From: Bigelowiella natans CCMP2755
Lineage: Eukaryota; Cercozoa; Chlorarachniophyceae
Length of the DNA stretch: 41,525 bases
Direction: 5' to 3'
Assembly: GCA_000320545.1 (NCBI GenBank)
Contig: ADNK01001404.1
Location: 1 to 41,525 of the forward strand
Positions 1 through 10,804 of this stretch are shown here, piece after piece. Both the position numbers and the translations under genes were made by a program. The notes beneath the pieces are model-generated. The model was not told the origin of the DNA and searched no databases. It was given only the letters and a program-made list of their open reading frames with translations. Positions within the stretch are counted from its first letter, which is position 1; each line of letters begins with the position of its first letter.

Positions 1-112
1 TGTGTTACAGTAAGCGGGGGTCAGCATTTGCGCTCTCTTTTTCTCTTCCCTTGAGATTCTTCACCCCCCCTCTGCTCCTCCTCCTCGGTTTTTCCTTCCC
101 CTATCTTCCTAC

Positions 113-238
113 CTCCTCTGTTATCATTATTGTTGTTGTTTTTGTTGTTATTGCCTTAGTTTTGAGCTCATCCGCTTGCTCCTTCAGGAGTGCTAGTTGG
201 GTCTATTACAGCAGATATACAACGCAACACATCGCAAC

Positions 239-278
<40 letters not shown>

Positions 279-289
279 TGTATCTTCAA

Positions 290-326
<37 letters not shown>

Positions 327-1548
327 TATATTTATATTCAATACTACTCTACCTGTAAATCTTCTTTCTCGCCTTTCGCCTCCATTTGATCCTTCAAAAT
401 GCCCTCGCGCTGTTGTATTGTCACAGGAGGAAAAGGGGGGTGGGGAAGCTTGTATCACATGCACGGTACATGTGGGAGGAATACAACGATGACGACAATA
501 GCAGTACTTTCTCAGCGATTCTGCTAAGCTGACGGTTGTAGCCTTTCTTTGCTTCCTGTGAAGGGGGGGAGGTTAGGATTGTTAGGCGATACGTCTCTAA
601 TTCATCCCGACGCCGTATGGTGTGAGTTCATCATGCCGAGTAGAGAGGAGCTTCATCACCACAAGCAATATCGACGACATGTGACGAATTGACAATGACG
701 TATTGATTTATTGCGGATCTTTGAGATGCTAATGAGCAGACAATCGCTCGGCATTGCAGCGGACCGATAGTCACCGATAGTAACCGATAGTCATTCTGTG
801 GGGTGGCGATGGTCTCTCTCTCTCCACCCTTCTCTCTCTCTCTCTCTCTCTCTCTCTTGGCAGCAGTCATCGTCGTCGTTGTTTAAGCATCATCATCATC
901 ATCATCATCATTATTATCATCAGTAGGGTTGTCATCACATTGATCTCCTCGTCGCAAACAGCGATGGCCTTCCTATGTGATTCTAGCCCCTTCGTCTTCT
1001 GCTCGAGCTGCAGCTTCAGGCCTTCAACCTGTCGTTGTTCTCGTTCTTAGTTTTTTCGCTGCTGCTTCGAGATTGTGCTGTTATTTCACAGGCTTGTGTA
1101 TTCAATCCCCCTCCCCCTCTCTTCCAAGCCCTCCTCCCCTCCTCCCCCTCCTCCTCCTCCTCCTCCTCCTCCTCCTCCTCATTTTCCTCATATCCGTTTT
1201 CCTCCTCCATCGCGTTGTTTTGCTTGTTGCTGTTTCCCTTCTTGTTTGCTGTAAATTAGAGACTACTACATCTTCTTCTTCTTCTTCTTCTTCTTCTTCT
1301 TCTACCTCCATTTCAAGCTCGATGGCCTCCGTCTCTAATGTTTCCCTCTTGGCGCTCACATCCTTCGTCTCTCGCTGACATATCGTCCATCATCATCATC
1401 ATCATCATCATTGTCATAGATATTCACGTTCTTGTCGTGTGTAGTGGTCCCACCTCGATCGCTGCCGCAATATCTGCCTCCTCCTCATCTGTGTGCTTCC
1501 TGTCAACCTGTGCGAATGAAAGAGCTGGGGGATGAGAGAGGGGGCACC

Positions 1549-1591
<43 letters not shown>

Positions 1592-3025
1592 TCGCACGTT
1601 GTTACACCAACTCTCATCACAAACACTACCTCAGTGTGACCCAGCTTCCTCTCCACTCTTTGCAATGCGGCTGAGGCCTTATCCTCCAGGCGCTGCAGCC
1701 GTTCCGTGTTCTCTTCTATATACCCCTTCTTCTCCGTCACACGCTCCTCCGCGAGCTTCGAGAATCTGAATAACGAATAATACGCAGAAGAAAAGCTCAT
1801 GAGGCGTAGGCGGAGAGATAGAGAGGGGGGGGGGGGGGGAGAGAAATCGTCACAGAAATTCCCTTAAATCTCTATATTCTGTCGTTCTCATTGGTGTATA
1901 TTGAAAAAAAAAAAGCGCATCGTACACGTGCGCCACTTCCTGCAGGCCCCCCAGGGAGGAAGCGATTGCTGCGGCTTTGGTGGCGTCGAGAACTGCACGA
2001 GCCTCTGCAGCTTTCCTCCCCTCCACAGCAAGACGATTGGCCTCAGCTTTGAGCTCATCGAGCTCCTGCGAAGAGGTGGTTGAAAATGAATAGCTCAGAG
2101 CAGCGTTAAGGGAGATTATGATGATGATGATGATAATGATGATGATGATTAGGATGATGATGAGATGTAACAAAAATAATCCCATCCATACCTTTGATTT
2201 AGCGTCCGCTGCCTCATAGTCCTCGGCCTCGATCGCTGCGAAAAACGTAAAAGCCGGGGGGGGGGGGGGGGGTTGTTGTTGCATCAGATGATTTACATTT
2301 ATGCAGAGCACGCATAATAGCACGCAGAGCATTATTTCAACTTTTCGCAGCATTCCTTCAGTTTGCTGTACGTCTTTTGGAGCAAATCCATGATGCGTGT
2401 GTGATGCTGATGACGATGATGTCGATGGCTCACCAGCTTCTTCCTCCTTTTGTGCCTTCGCACGCCTGGCTTCTGCCTCCGCGATGCCCTCTCTTGCGCG
2501 TTGTTCCACGGCCTCCAGCTCAGCCCTGATCATCAAACAACCAAAGCAAGAAGAAAGAAGGGAGAAGCATCGCCGTCATTGGCGCACTCAAGCACTATTC
2601 ACCCCCTTGTTCTTCTTCTTCTCCTTATTTTGTTTAATGATACTTCTGCTACTACTACTTCTACTACCACCACTACTACTACTACTACTGCTGCTGCTGC
2701 TACTCACACCACTTACCTATCTTTGTAAAACTTCTGTTTGGCATTGCAAAGCAGCAGGAGAACGTTCGTTAGTCGCCCTGTGCAGGTGAGTAGAGGGGGG
2801 GGAGGAGGAGGAGGATGAGGAGGACATGTCCATCAAGCAATGTTGTTGTTGTTGTTGTTGTACGTTGCTATTTATCGATGACTTATGTGCGAGTAGGTAC
2901 TACAACGAACCGTTGGCGCTCTCGATCATTCTTTCGGTTTTGGATTTAGCTGCTGTAAGTGCAGTATTTCCCGAATCATCACTCGACGTCTTGGCGATGT
3001 TGCTGCCGGTTTCTGTATGATTTGG

Positions 3026-3066
<41 letters not shown>

Positions 3067-3128
3067 TGGAATTCATGCATACACACAATTATAAGAAGGG
3101 GGGGGGGAGGGGAACACACAGCGCGAGA

Positions 3129-3173
<45 letters not shown>

Positions 3174-4960
3174 TGGGGAAAGCATGCAGACGCAGACTAT
3201 GCTATACCTTGTCCTGTGGCGAGTTGGGGTTGCTCATCGCTCTTCGTTGTTTGCCTCTCATGGACTTCTTGTTTTCCTTCTCCATCCCCCTCTCCTCCTC
3301 CCTCCTGCTCATCCTCCGCTGCCTCGCCCCCCACCGTTAGCCCTGCGAACAACTTCCCAGGAACTCCCTCAGCGGTTGGCGATTCCTCGCTTTCGTCCGT
3401 CTTATTGTTGTCAGCCGCTGGCACTGCTGTTGCTGATGTTGCTACTGCTGCCTCATGCGTAGCAGCATCTGCTGTAGCAGGCTCCTTGCCATCGTCCTCG
3501 GTCCCATTCTCCTCCCCCCCTCCGAGGAATGCAAATGCAGAGGAACCCCCAGGCGCCTGGTGGTGGATAGACACGCATGCAATTTACACATTAGAATAGG
3601 AGGGAGCGAAACGAATCAAGGGCGGCCACCATTTGATTTGAATAGGGGGGGGGGGGGTAAAGGCGAAGTGAGAACAAATGAGGGGGGGCAAGAAGGTGCT
3701 ACTTCACGCCTCTGCCGCTACAACAAAAATTGCTTCAAGGAAATGGCAGAGGCTTGATGGAAATGACGAGTCGTTGACAATACTGAAAACAAGGACTATC
3801 GTCGTCCCGCGACATGTGTAGCGAATATGATAATTATGTGCGTCTTATGTGCCATCTTAATCGCAATGGCCCCACCCTACAGGGAAATGTTGCTCATATG
3901 TCATTCTACAATATTATGCTACCGAATCATCGGGAACTTGCTCCCCCGCCGTAGCTGCTCCTTCTTCCCCTCCCCCCCCTTCTTCTGCTGCAACTGCTGC
4001 CCCGCCGTCGTCATTACCGTCATCGCCTCCTAAAGTGATACACCGGTACGCACATGTTTGAACACACACATATTGATTCGAGGAGAAAGAAACAAATAGA
4101 TGATGTCTCCTTATATGCTGCTACCGAGGAAGCCGAAGGCGTCATCTTGCGTTCCAGTCTGGTCTTCATCATCTAGGAATCTGAATATGATGATGGTGTG
4201 TTAAAGACGTAGCAGTGCTAGAATCATCACGTAGTGAAGCTCACCCAAAAGCAGACATGCCCCCGTCATCGCCCCCCGCCCCGCCGCCGCCGCCGCTATC
4301 AGCCTCGCTCGATTGCTTCGCGTCCGCAGTGTTGAGATTCAAGCCACTGAACCAGGAAAACATAGAAGTGACGTTATCAGAATAGAATGTAAGCTGGTGG
4401 AACAACATCATCGTGGATGATACAGCACGGAAGCAGCAGCTAGTGGAGACGTTTGGTGCTGTACACTGTGTCAAGAGCGTTTTATGGAGCACGCTCCATG
4501 CTTATCAATCACTATGGCTGGGAAAGATTTCGGAGAATTATGCTGGGGTATGCATGTGTTAGTGTCTGTGTGTGTGAGAAAGAGTGAGTGTGAGTGTGAG
4601 TGTGAGTGTGTGTGTGTGTAAATTTAGTGGGGCAAACCTGAACATCCCTGGTCCACCGTTACCAGATGTAGCCGGTGCAGCATTTGCCTGCTTATTTTTA
4701 ATCTCGAGCCCGTCAAACATGCCACCTTTCCTGCCATCCCCTCCCGGTTTTGATGAGTCCTTCTCAACTGGGGGTGGCTCGACGGGCGTCGGTTCCCTCC
4801 TTTTCTTCACAGGCGGAGGCTGGTTGCAAAAAGACGACAATTTATTTCTTAATGCCCATTTTCAATCCTAGCACAATTTTAATACTCTCGAGGTACATGC
4901 ATCATCCATCATCACGAAGCACACCTTCTGGGCTCCGAACATCCGGCCAAAGAATGACAT
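113..4960 (-). CDS. Acidic/coiled-coil protein with AP-4-ear-like motifs (3' end outside window)
   Basis: Eighteen exons join in phase to 605 codons: 4925-4960, 4638-4819, 4245-4346, 4125-4180, 3923-4029, 3208-3556, 2911-3012, 2717-2777, 2434-2525, 2192-2235, 1926-2065, 1630-1765, 1454-1507, 1306-1374, 939-1028, 508-555, 353-409 and 113-202. No stop is reached, so the gene runs off the left edge. The start ATG at 4960 opens MSFFGRMFGAQK. Residues 1-240 are Gly/Ala/Asp/Glu-rich and disordered-looking. They carry MFDGLEI (46-52), MFSGLNL (71-77), SAFGFL (104-109), DAFGFL (120-125), SAFAFL (167-172) and LFAGLTV (230-236). These resemble the tepsin motifs LFxG[ML]x[LV] and S[AV]F[SA]FL, which bind the AP-4 beta4 and epsilon appendages. 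Residues from about 310 to the edge are heptad-rich coiled coil. It includes a UVR-like patch (AIEAEDYEAADAKSK). No ENTH or VHS domain is visible. A role as a trafficking accessory factor is inference; the motif matches are direct observation. Confidence 0.75.
243..323. repeat. (CA)n and (TA)n microsatellites in intron
   Basis: CA tract 243-275 and TA tract about 293-323, in the most 3' intron visible of the left-edge gene (between 202 and 353). Confidence 0.95.
1549..1841. repeat. (TC)n(AC)n and poly-G in introns
   Basis: TC tract then AC tract at about 1551-1592, in the left-edge gene intron between 1507 and 1630. A G run (about 1825-1839) lies in the next upstream intron. A second G run lies at about 2258-2272. 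Confidence 0.9.
3029..3168. repeat. (GT)n and (GA)n microsatellites in intron
   Basis: GT tract 3029-3062 and GA tract about 3125-3166, in the left-edge gene intron between 3012 and 3208. Confidence 0.95.
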
Positions 4961-5424
4961 TTTGGCTGCGCTTCTTGTGGTGCTGTCCTAGAGCAGTCGA
5001 CAATCTCTCGATTAGAATTGAGTGATGACCCTCGCTATTACCCTCGTGTGACCGTACAAAGGACTGAAATTAGATTGTTTAAAAAATAAGTACACTCCAT
5101 AAATATGCAGCTTGGGAGATTGTTAAATATGGCACCTTGCGATCCGGAAAGGACTGCTGGAATATTCGCGACCAAATTCGCAAGTTCGACTGATGAGAGA
5201 TAAATACATCAGTTTTTGTACTAGTCAATTCATCTATTCAGGCAATCACAGACAGAGATAAGACCAGAGTGCGGAAGGGGGGGGGAGAGGCAAGTGACGA
5301 TAGCACGACCCACGATTTTCCTGATTTATTGTTCAGACACTACCTTGTGATCTCAAACTATAATTTGGTAAATCTAATGCAAAAAATTAGAATTAATGGG
5401 AAAAATGGTCATTAAATGCTAAAA

Positions 5425-5811
5425 TCAACGGCGCTTAGGATCTATTGAATCCTGGGAGCCGTCGACGTTGGCTGAAACTGCATGTCTCGACAGCCCGAAT
5501 GCAGGACGTTTTCGCGTGATTCCATACTTCATTGGGCACTTTTGACAGATAAATGAATAAGATTTATGGGCTGCGTCTTGTAATAATCTTTGTCGCGAAT
5601 TGGTTATCGAGAATCGTGACGGCACCTCACAGAAGGCACACACGATCACCACTTTCTTCTTGCGGACTTAGGAAGGTAGATGGGTGGGGAATGCCGCTCC
5701 TCATCCAGCTCTTTCCCCTTTTCTCTTTCGCATTTGATGATCATAGTAAGATATAAGGGGACAAGAAACCTGACTCAATTCTTAGGCAGAGTATTCACCG
5801 TGTTGCATCAT
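5425..5811 (-). CDS. Candidate small CxxC...CxxC protein
   Basis: An open exon at 5425-5666 encodes a basic start (RKKKVVIV) followed by CAFC, 27 residues, CQKC, then a basic tail ending DPKRR and a stop. A 13-nt first exon (5799-5811, ATGATGCAACACG, donor GTGAAT) joins it in phase through an acceptor reading CCTAAG. The product would be 80 residues. Paired CxxC motifs suggest a zinc ribbon. The start would lie 10 bp from the Rpn6 ATG on the opposite strand, so the 5' UTRs would have to overlap. I do not recognise the family. The first exon and the reality of the gene are uncertain. Confidence 0.3.
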
Positions 5812-5821
5812 TTGTGCGCAG

Positions 5822-7667
5822 ATGATGGAAGTAGAAGAGAAGGAGACCAAGGCGTCCCTCATGCAACAGAAGCTCGAGGATATCAAGGCGCTGGAGGAAT
5901 CAAATCTGGACAAGGCAATTATTCTAGATTATCGCAATTGCTTTTTTTTCTAATTGTAATGCATTGCGTCACAGGCTATCAAAAGCTACAAGGAACTCAT
6001 TGCAACAGGTTTTTCCCGCCTTATCCAACTTCCCTTTCCAATTGCTGTGATGTTATCGTAATTGTGAGAACTACATAGCGGTGGGAGAGAGGGGTCTTAG
6101 AGGAGTCTCGTGAAATACAGTTTTCTGATCGCGTGTGTATTACAGAGGACCCAGAGCGAGAGATCATCAATGAAAAGACTACTGCAATTTATGCTCTCGG
6201 AGAGTTATATGCGCAAAGAGGGTATGACAATTATATCTTAAGTTGTGGTTGAATCATCCTTATGAGAGGAAATCGCAAACAGGCGCTACGAGGATCTACG
6301 AAACTTCATTGTTGATACAAGGCCGTTCTTTAGCACGATTGCCAAGGCGAAAACTGCCAAGATTTGTAAGCTTACATGCACCACCTTTTCCTCGCCACAA
6401 TCTAATTCATAAGTTTGCGCTTTCTTTCTTCTTGTGAAACCACGACTATTTATTAAAAATGATGCTAACTCCATGATGTCAGTGAAAGAGCTGCTGAACA
6501 TCTTCGCGCAAATCCCTAACACGGAAAAGCTGCAGGCTGAATTCTGCAAGGAGACTATTACCTGGTGTGAGAAAGAGGGGCGCAGTTTCCTCAAGCAGCG
6601 TGTACAGGCTCGCCTAGCAAGCCTTTTGCTTGATATGAAGCAGTATAAGGACGCTCTGGCTCTCATCAATAAGCTGGTGCGTGATGTGAAGAAGATCGAC
6701 GACAAGATTCTGCTGGTTGAGATCTCGATTGTGGAGAGCCGCATACACCTGGCCCTAAAGAACAACCCGAAAGCAAAGGTTTCCTTCTCTCTTTCAATAA
6801 GTTTTTGCTGCTGGGGCGTGAGATGGAGGACTTTTTATTCGTTGGTGAAGACGAGAGTAATTGTTTATGTGTTTTGGTCTGCTCTTACGCCAACAACTGA
6901 TCACCGTCACAATCCAATGATATTGTGCATGAACAATGATCCATACGTTCTACAACAGGGTTCTCTCACCGCGGCACGCTCGGCAGCCAACGCCATCTAT
7001 TGCCCCCCCTCGCTGCAGGCAGAGATTGATATTCAGAGCGGGGTCCTTTGCTCGGAGGAAGGCGACTTCAAGACCGCGTACGAATCATAATTTACTAGCA
7101 GTAACAGCAGCAGTGATTAATTCCACAGCGATGCTAGAGATGATGATGATAATGATGATAATGCTTGCTCTTACTGGTTGTTATTCCATCATGTAGCTAT
7201 TCGTACTTCTTTGAGGGATTTGAGGGTTTTGACACATCGAAAAATTGGGTGAAAGCGAAGCAGTGCCTCAAGTACATGCTGATGGTCAAGATCATGACGA
7301 ATAACTCCGCGGTACTTGGAGATAAAAGGGAATCGGAGGAAGGAGGGGGGGGGGCTTAGAGGAGAGTAAAGGGAAATCCAAGAATTGAGGCTTCCACAAA
7401 TTTAAGTTAAAAAGTTTGTTAAAGTGTACATAAGTCTTATTAATTTATCCCCCCTGCCTTGCTCCTCCTGATGCCTGCTTCAGGACGTGTACAACATAAT
7501 CAACACCAAAGGATCGAGCGACAAATATGCAGGAATTGAGGTAGTAGTAGTAGTAGTAGTAGTAGTAATAGTAGCAGTAGTAGCAGTGTGGGTATGTAGA
7601 GTAAGTAGTAATAATTCCCTGATGTTAACGTACAGGAGGCGGGTGGGTGGGTAGATGAGAGAGAGAG

Positions 7668-7728
<61 letters not shown>

Positions 7729-7810
7729 GATGGAACGGGATGGGAATCCTAAATGCTTGTTGCTGCAACGATACAGCTGCGGCCAATCGGGGCGTCGTAC
7801 ACACCTGTAC

Positions 7811-7842
<32 letters not shown>

Positions 7843-8971
7843 GTGTGGAACACTCACCACTCCATTAGATCCAAGCGATCAAGGCGATTGCGGATGCTCA
7901 CAAGGCGCGTTCCATACACCAATTTGCCGATGTAAAGAAAAAGTACAGCGAAGGTGATTATTATTAACCGTAGACCAGCAGCGAGTGGGAAGCGTATAAA
8001 ACCTGTGTACATAATATACACTGATGATGATGATGATGATGGCGATAATGATGATAACAACCAAGTAGTAGCAGCGCCCAGCCGCCGCATTTCCGAAATA
8101 CGTTATATCGTTGTTGTGCATTTGGTCACTCCGCCCCCCTCCATCACAACACAACCATATCAATCAGTTTTGACGAAGGACTGGTTCATCTCCACCCACC
8201 TCAACGCCTTGGAGGACAACCTGCTCGTGCAGAACCTCCTACGCCTCATCGAGCCGTTCTCCAGGGTTGAGATCGAGCACGTCGCAAAGCTCATCGATCT
8301 TCCCAGGGAGCAAGTTGAAGCAAAGTACGTCGGGTTGTTAAGGTTTAGGGTTTGGTAGGATGACGGGCGTTGTCCGATGGATTAGCAGTAGGACGGTTTG
8401 ATGACAATTCAGTTTTCTAAGCTTCCTGGCCTTTTTCTCGTCGTCGTAGTAGTAGTAGTGGTGGTGGTGGTGGTGGTGCTGGACTTCCTGTGCCTTTGCA
8501 AATGCGACTAGTGCTGGAAAATATATCTGTTGTTGCATGATGGTGACTCATGACCCACTCCTCCTCCCCCTCCTCGTGTAGGCTCTCCGAGATGATCCTA
8601 GAGAAAAAGCTGCATGGAATTCTGGACCAGGGCTCGGGAAATCTCATTCTGTTTGAGGAGGCCTCAGAAGATGTAATTCGAAAATGTTAAAACAATGTTT
8701 ACGTGAGCATGGTTTCTCAAAACTAAATATATTCGCGTATTTGTGCATGTAGCATGTTTATGTATTTGTTTTGTGAGTACCCACTTTTGTTGTTGTTGTT
8801 CTTATTGTACATTTCTTCTTCTCCATGCAAGTCCTTATTCGTTGCAAGATATCAATTAACTGCCAACATTATCACCAGAAAACATTCAAAGCGGGCTTAG
8901 ATACCATTAAAGAGCTAGGTAATGTAGTTGACAAGCTGCAAGCGAAAGCTCAACGAGTTCTTTTGGCATAA
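5822..8971 (+). CDS. RPN6: 26S proteasome regulatory subunit Rpn6 (PSMD11)
   Basis: Twelve exons: 5822-5914, 5975-6008, 6146-6221, 6283-6365, 6483-6778, 6959-7077, 7197-7311, 7484-7540, 7869-7953, 8168-8324, 8582-8672 and 8879-8971. They give 432 residues, close to human PSMD11 (422). Rpn6 is a lid subunit that clamps the 20S core to the base; its C-terminal PCI domain takes part in lid assembly. Diagnostic stretches are [82 protein letters not shown] and [18 protein letters not shown]. They lie in the TPR-like helical repeats and the PCI/winged-helix region. The tail [15 protein letters not shown] matches the conserved C-terminal helix. The first intron (5915-5974) needs a GC donor (AAG|GCAATT). 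The ATG at 5822 directly follows a CAG, so a 5' UTR intron is possible. The reading frame is intact. Confidence 0.95.
7671..7730 (+). repeat. (GA)n microsatellite in Rpn6 intron
   Basis: A near-perfect GA run lies in the intron between exons 8 and 9 of Rpn6. It is followed at 7815-7842 by a (CA)n run and preceded at 7541-7570 by (GTA)n. Confidence 0.95.
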
Positions 8972-10804
8972 CAGAGCCCACCACTCATCATATGTGGTGT
9001 TTGCGTATGCTTGTGTGTGGGTGTTGGGTGAAAATAAAATATAAGCGATCGTCATCCTACCTAATAGCGAGAATTAGATATTTCGTTCAACGGTAGATGT
9101 ATGAAGATAACAAGTTTATTATTTATTATGTTGTATCCGATACAAGCACATGCATGCACGGCAAAGCATGGCGAATCATCACATGACGCTATCATGGATC
9201 AACTCTTGTATAGCTACAGATAGCGCATCTTGTTGTTGCGTGTAATGTGTCTTGATCATACATTGACTGCGTCCACATTGACGGGTGTAATAATGACGTA
9301 ATTCAATGTTTTTAATTATGGTCATCCTAATCTAGTAATGTAGCTTTGCAAAGCGGCGGCTACAGCGCTTAAGTCGTGTCGATTTGTCTCTGCACGTTTT
9401 CAAGCATTATTTGAATGACTCCGAATTGTCTAGTTGTGTCGATGATGTCGCGCGTTGCGCTACAGTGCGCGCTGCTGTCCGTCCGTACATCTTTTTCGTT
9501 TTTCGTTAAGCGTTTCGTGGCGTCGTTTCTGTTCATCATGATGATGGCTGTCAATTGTCTCTAGCTGTACGATACTCTGAGCTGGCACGTGGAACATTTT
9601 TGGCAGGCTAGCTAGCATGACACGACGTGGCCCATGTCATTGATTGTGTTGCACAGCGCACAGCGTGCTTCAGTTGCAGTGCATTACTATTTTGGCCCCC
9701 TTGACGGTGCTAGAGTGCCAAGATTTCCAGCACCCACAATGCATCTCATCCATTACATGGCGATGCTGGGCAGTTTTAGTTGATCTCCACTGATTGCGAT
9801 CATGCTAGCATGGCGTGCCTGCTAGGCTGGGTGAAAAACCTAGCTAGCTAGCTTCTGGTGATAGGCGAGACGTTTCCTCCGAGGTTTATGTTCACGATTG
9901 GTCTCAACCAGCAAATCATGGCTGCTCCGCCACTTCTAAAACAAATTCGTTTGGGGTCGTGTTTGCATCAGCAATGCGGTGGTTTTGATGCGCGGCCAGC
10001 CAGGCCTTCGCACATTCCACTCTCGTCCTGTGCCTGGGAGGGAATGTCTAGAATGTGTGGGAGAGGATGTAAAGAGTGTACGTCATTGGACATGCACCCA
10101 GCTAGCCAGGCATCCCGAGCGTCTTCTTCAGCTCTTAATAAGATTCCATCAGAGAGTCTATTATTCTGCGACTCCCTCTTGTAGGTCTAGATCTCCACAT
10201 TGGTGATGAATGTCGACGTCTGCTGGTGGAGATGTGCCATGCTAGCATGCCTTGTGCAATTTAATGCGAACATCAATATGGGCACATGGTTTCTCTATAT
10301 CTCCAGCAACATAGCTAGAAAGGCGTAAGTAAGTAATGAGAAGCGTTGCTTTTTTAACATCTTGAGATGAACGTTGTTGTTGTCCTCCTATGTGTGATGC
10401 GTTGACCAAATGTCAAGCCTAAACATTTTCCACTGCGCACTCTTCGCAGGGTTCCCTGGAGATCATGTTGTGAGACGATCAATGCATGAATGCTATGCGG
10501 CGATGAGTCGCGTGCTGTGCGTGCGTGCATGTGGTAGCGCTGGCTAGACGCCATCCTAGCATGGCCATGTATAGCATGCCTAGATAAAGGCCACGATTAT
10601 GCTAATTTTAAATGCATTAATGATTTTGCTTATAATTCTGCTGTGTTTCACAAAGGTACAAACTAATCATGCATTTACGCGCGGCTGGGCTAGTGGCTAG
10701 TGGGGCGCACACTACCACACCGATAGGTTTTAAAATTACGTTACTTCTCGACGGATACCCCTCGATTGCTTTACTACACAGGGGGATTGGATTCTGAGTT
10801 GTCG
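8972..10804. other. Gene-poor convergent spacer with CTAG/GCATGC palindromes
   Basis: This lies between the 3' ends of Rpn6 (+) and the coiled-coil gene (-). AATAAA at 9034 could serve Rpn6 polyadenylation. From about 9,600 the sequence is crowded with GCTAGC, CTAGCTAG and GCATGC, including two perfect CATGCTAGCATG palindromes (9801-9812 and 10238-10249). I see no ORF with splice support. The dinucleotide microsatellites that fill the introns are absent. Confidence 0.7.

Noticed and set aside
2341-2400. Possible extra exon (TYSKLKECCEKL) in the left-edge gene
   Set aside because: The peptide looks coding, but neither entry nor exit phase fits its neighbours, while skipping it joins EEEA to AIEAEDYEAAD in phase.
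7480-7860. Long ORFs of THTHTH, SLSLSL or VCVCVC type, here and at many other sites
   Set aside because: These are translations of CA, GA and GT microsatellites in introns, not proteins.
9369-9554. Minus-strand ORF ending DIIDTTRQFGVIQIMLENVQ
   Set aside because: The helix-like composition is suggestive, but it has no upstream exon in phase and lies in repeat-rich spacer. I could not support it as a gene.
9858-10184. 108-codon plus-strand ORF in the spacer after Rpn6
   Set aside because: The composition is Cys/Ser/Pro/Arg-rich without domain or splice support, and it overlaps the palindromic spacer words.
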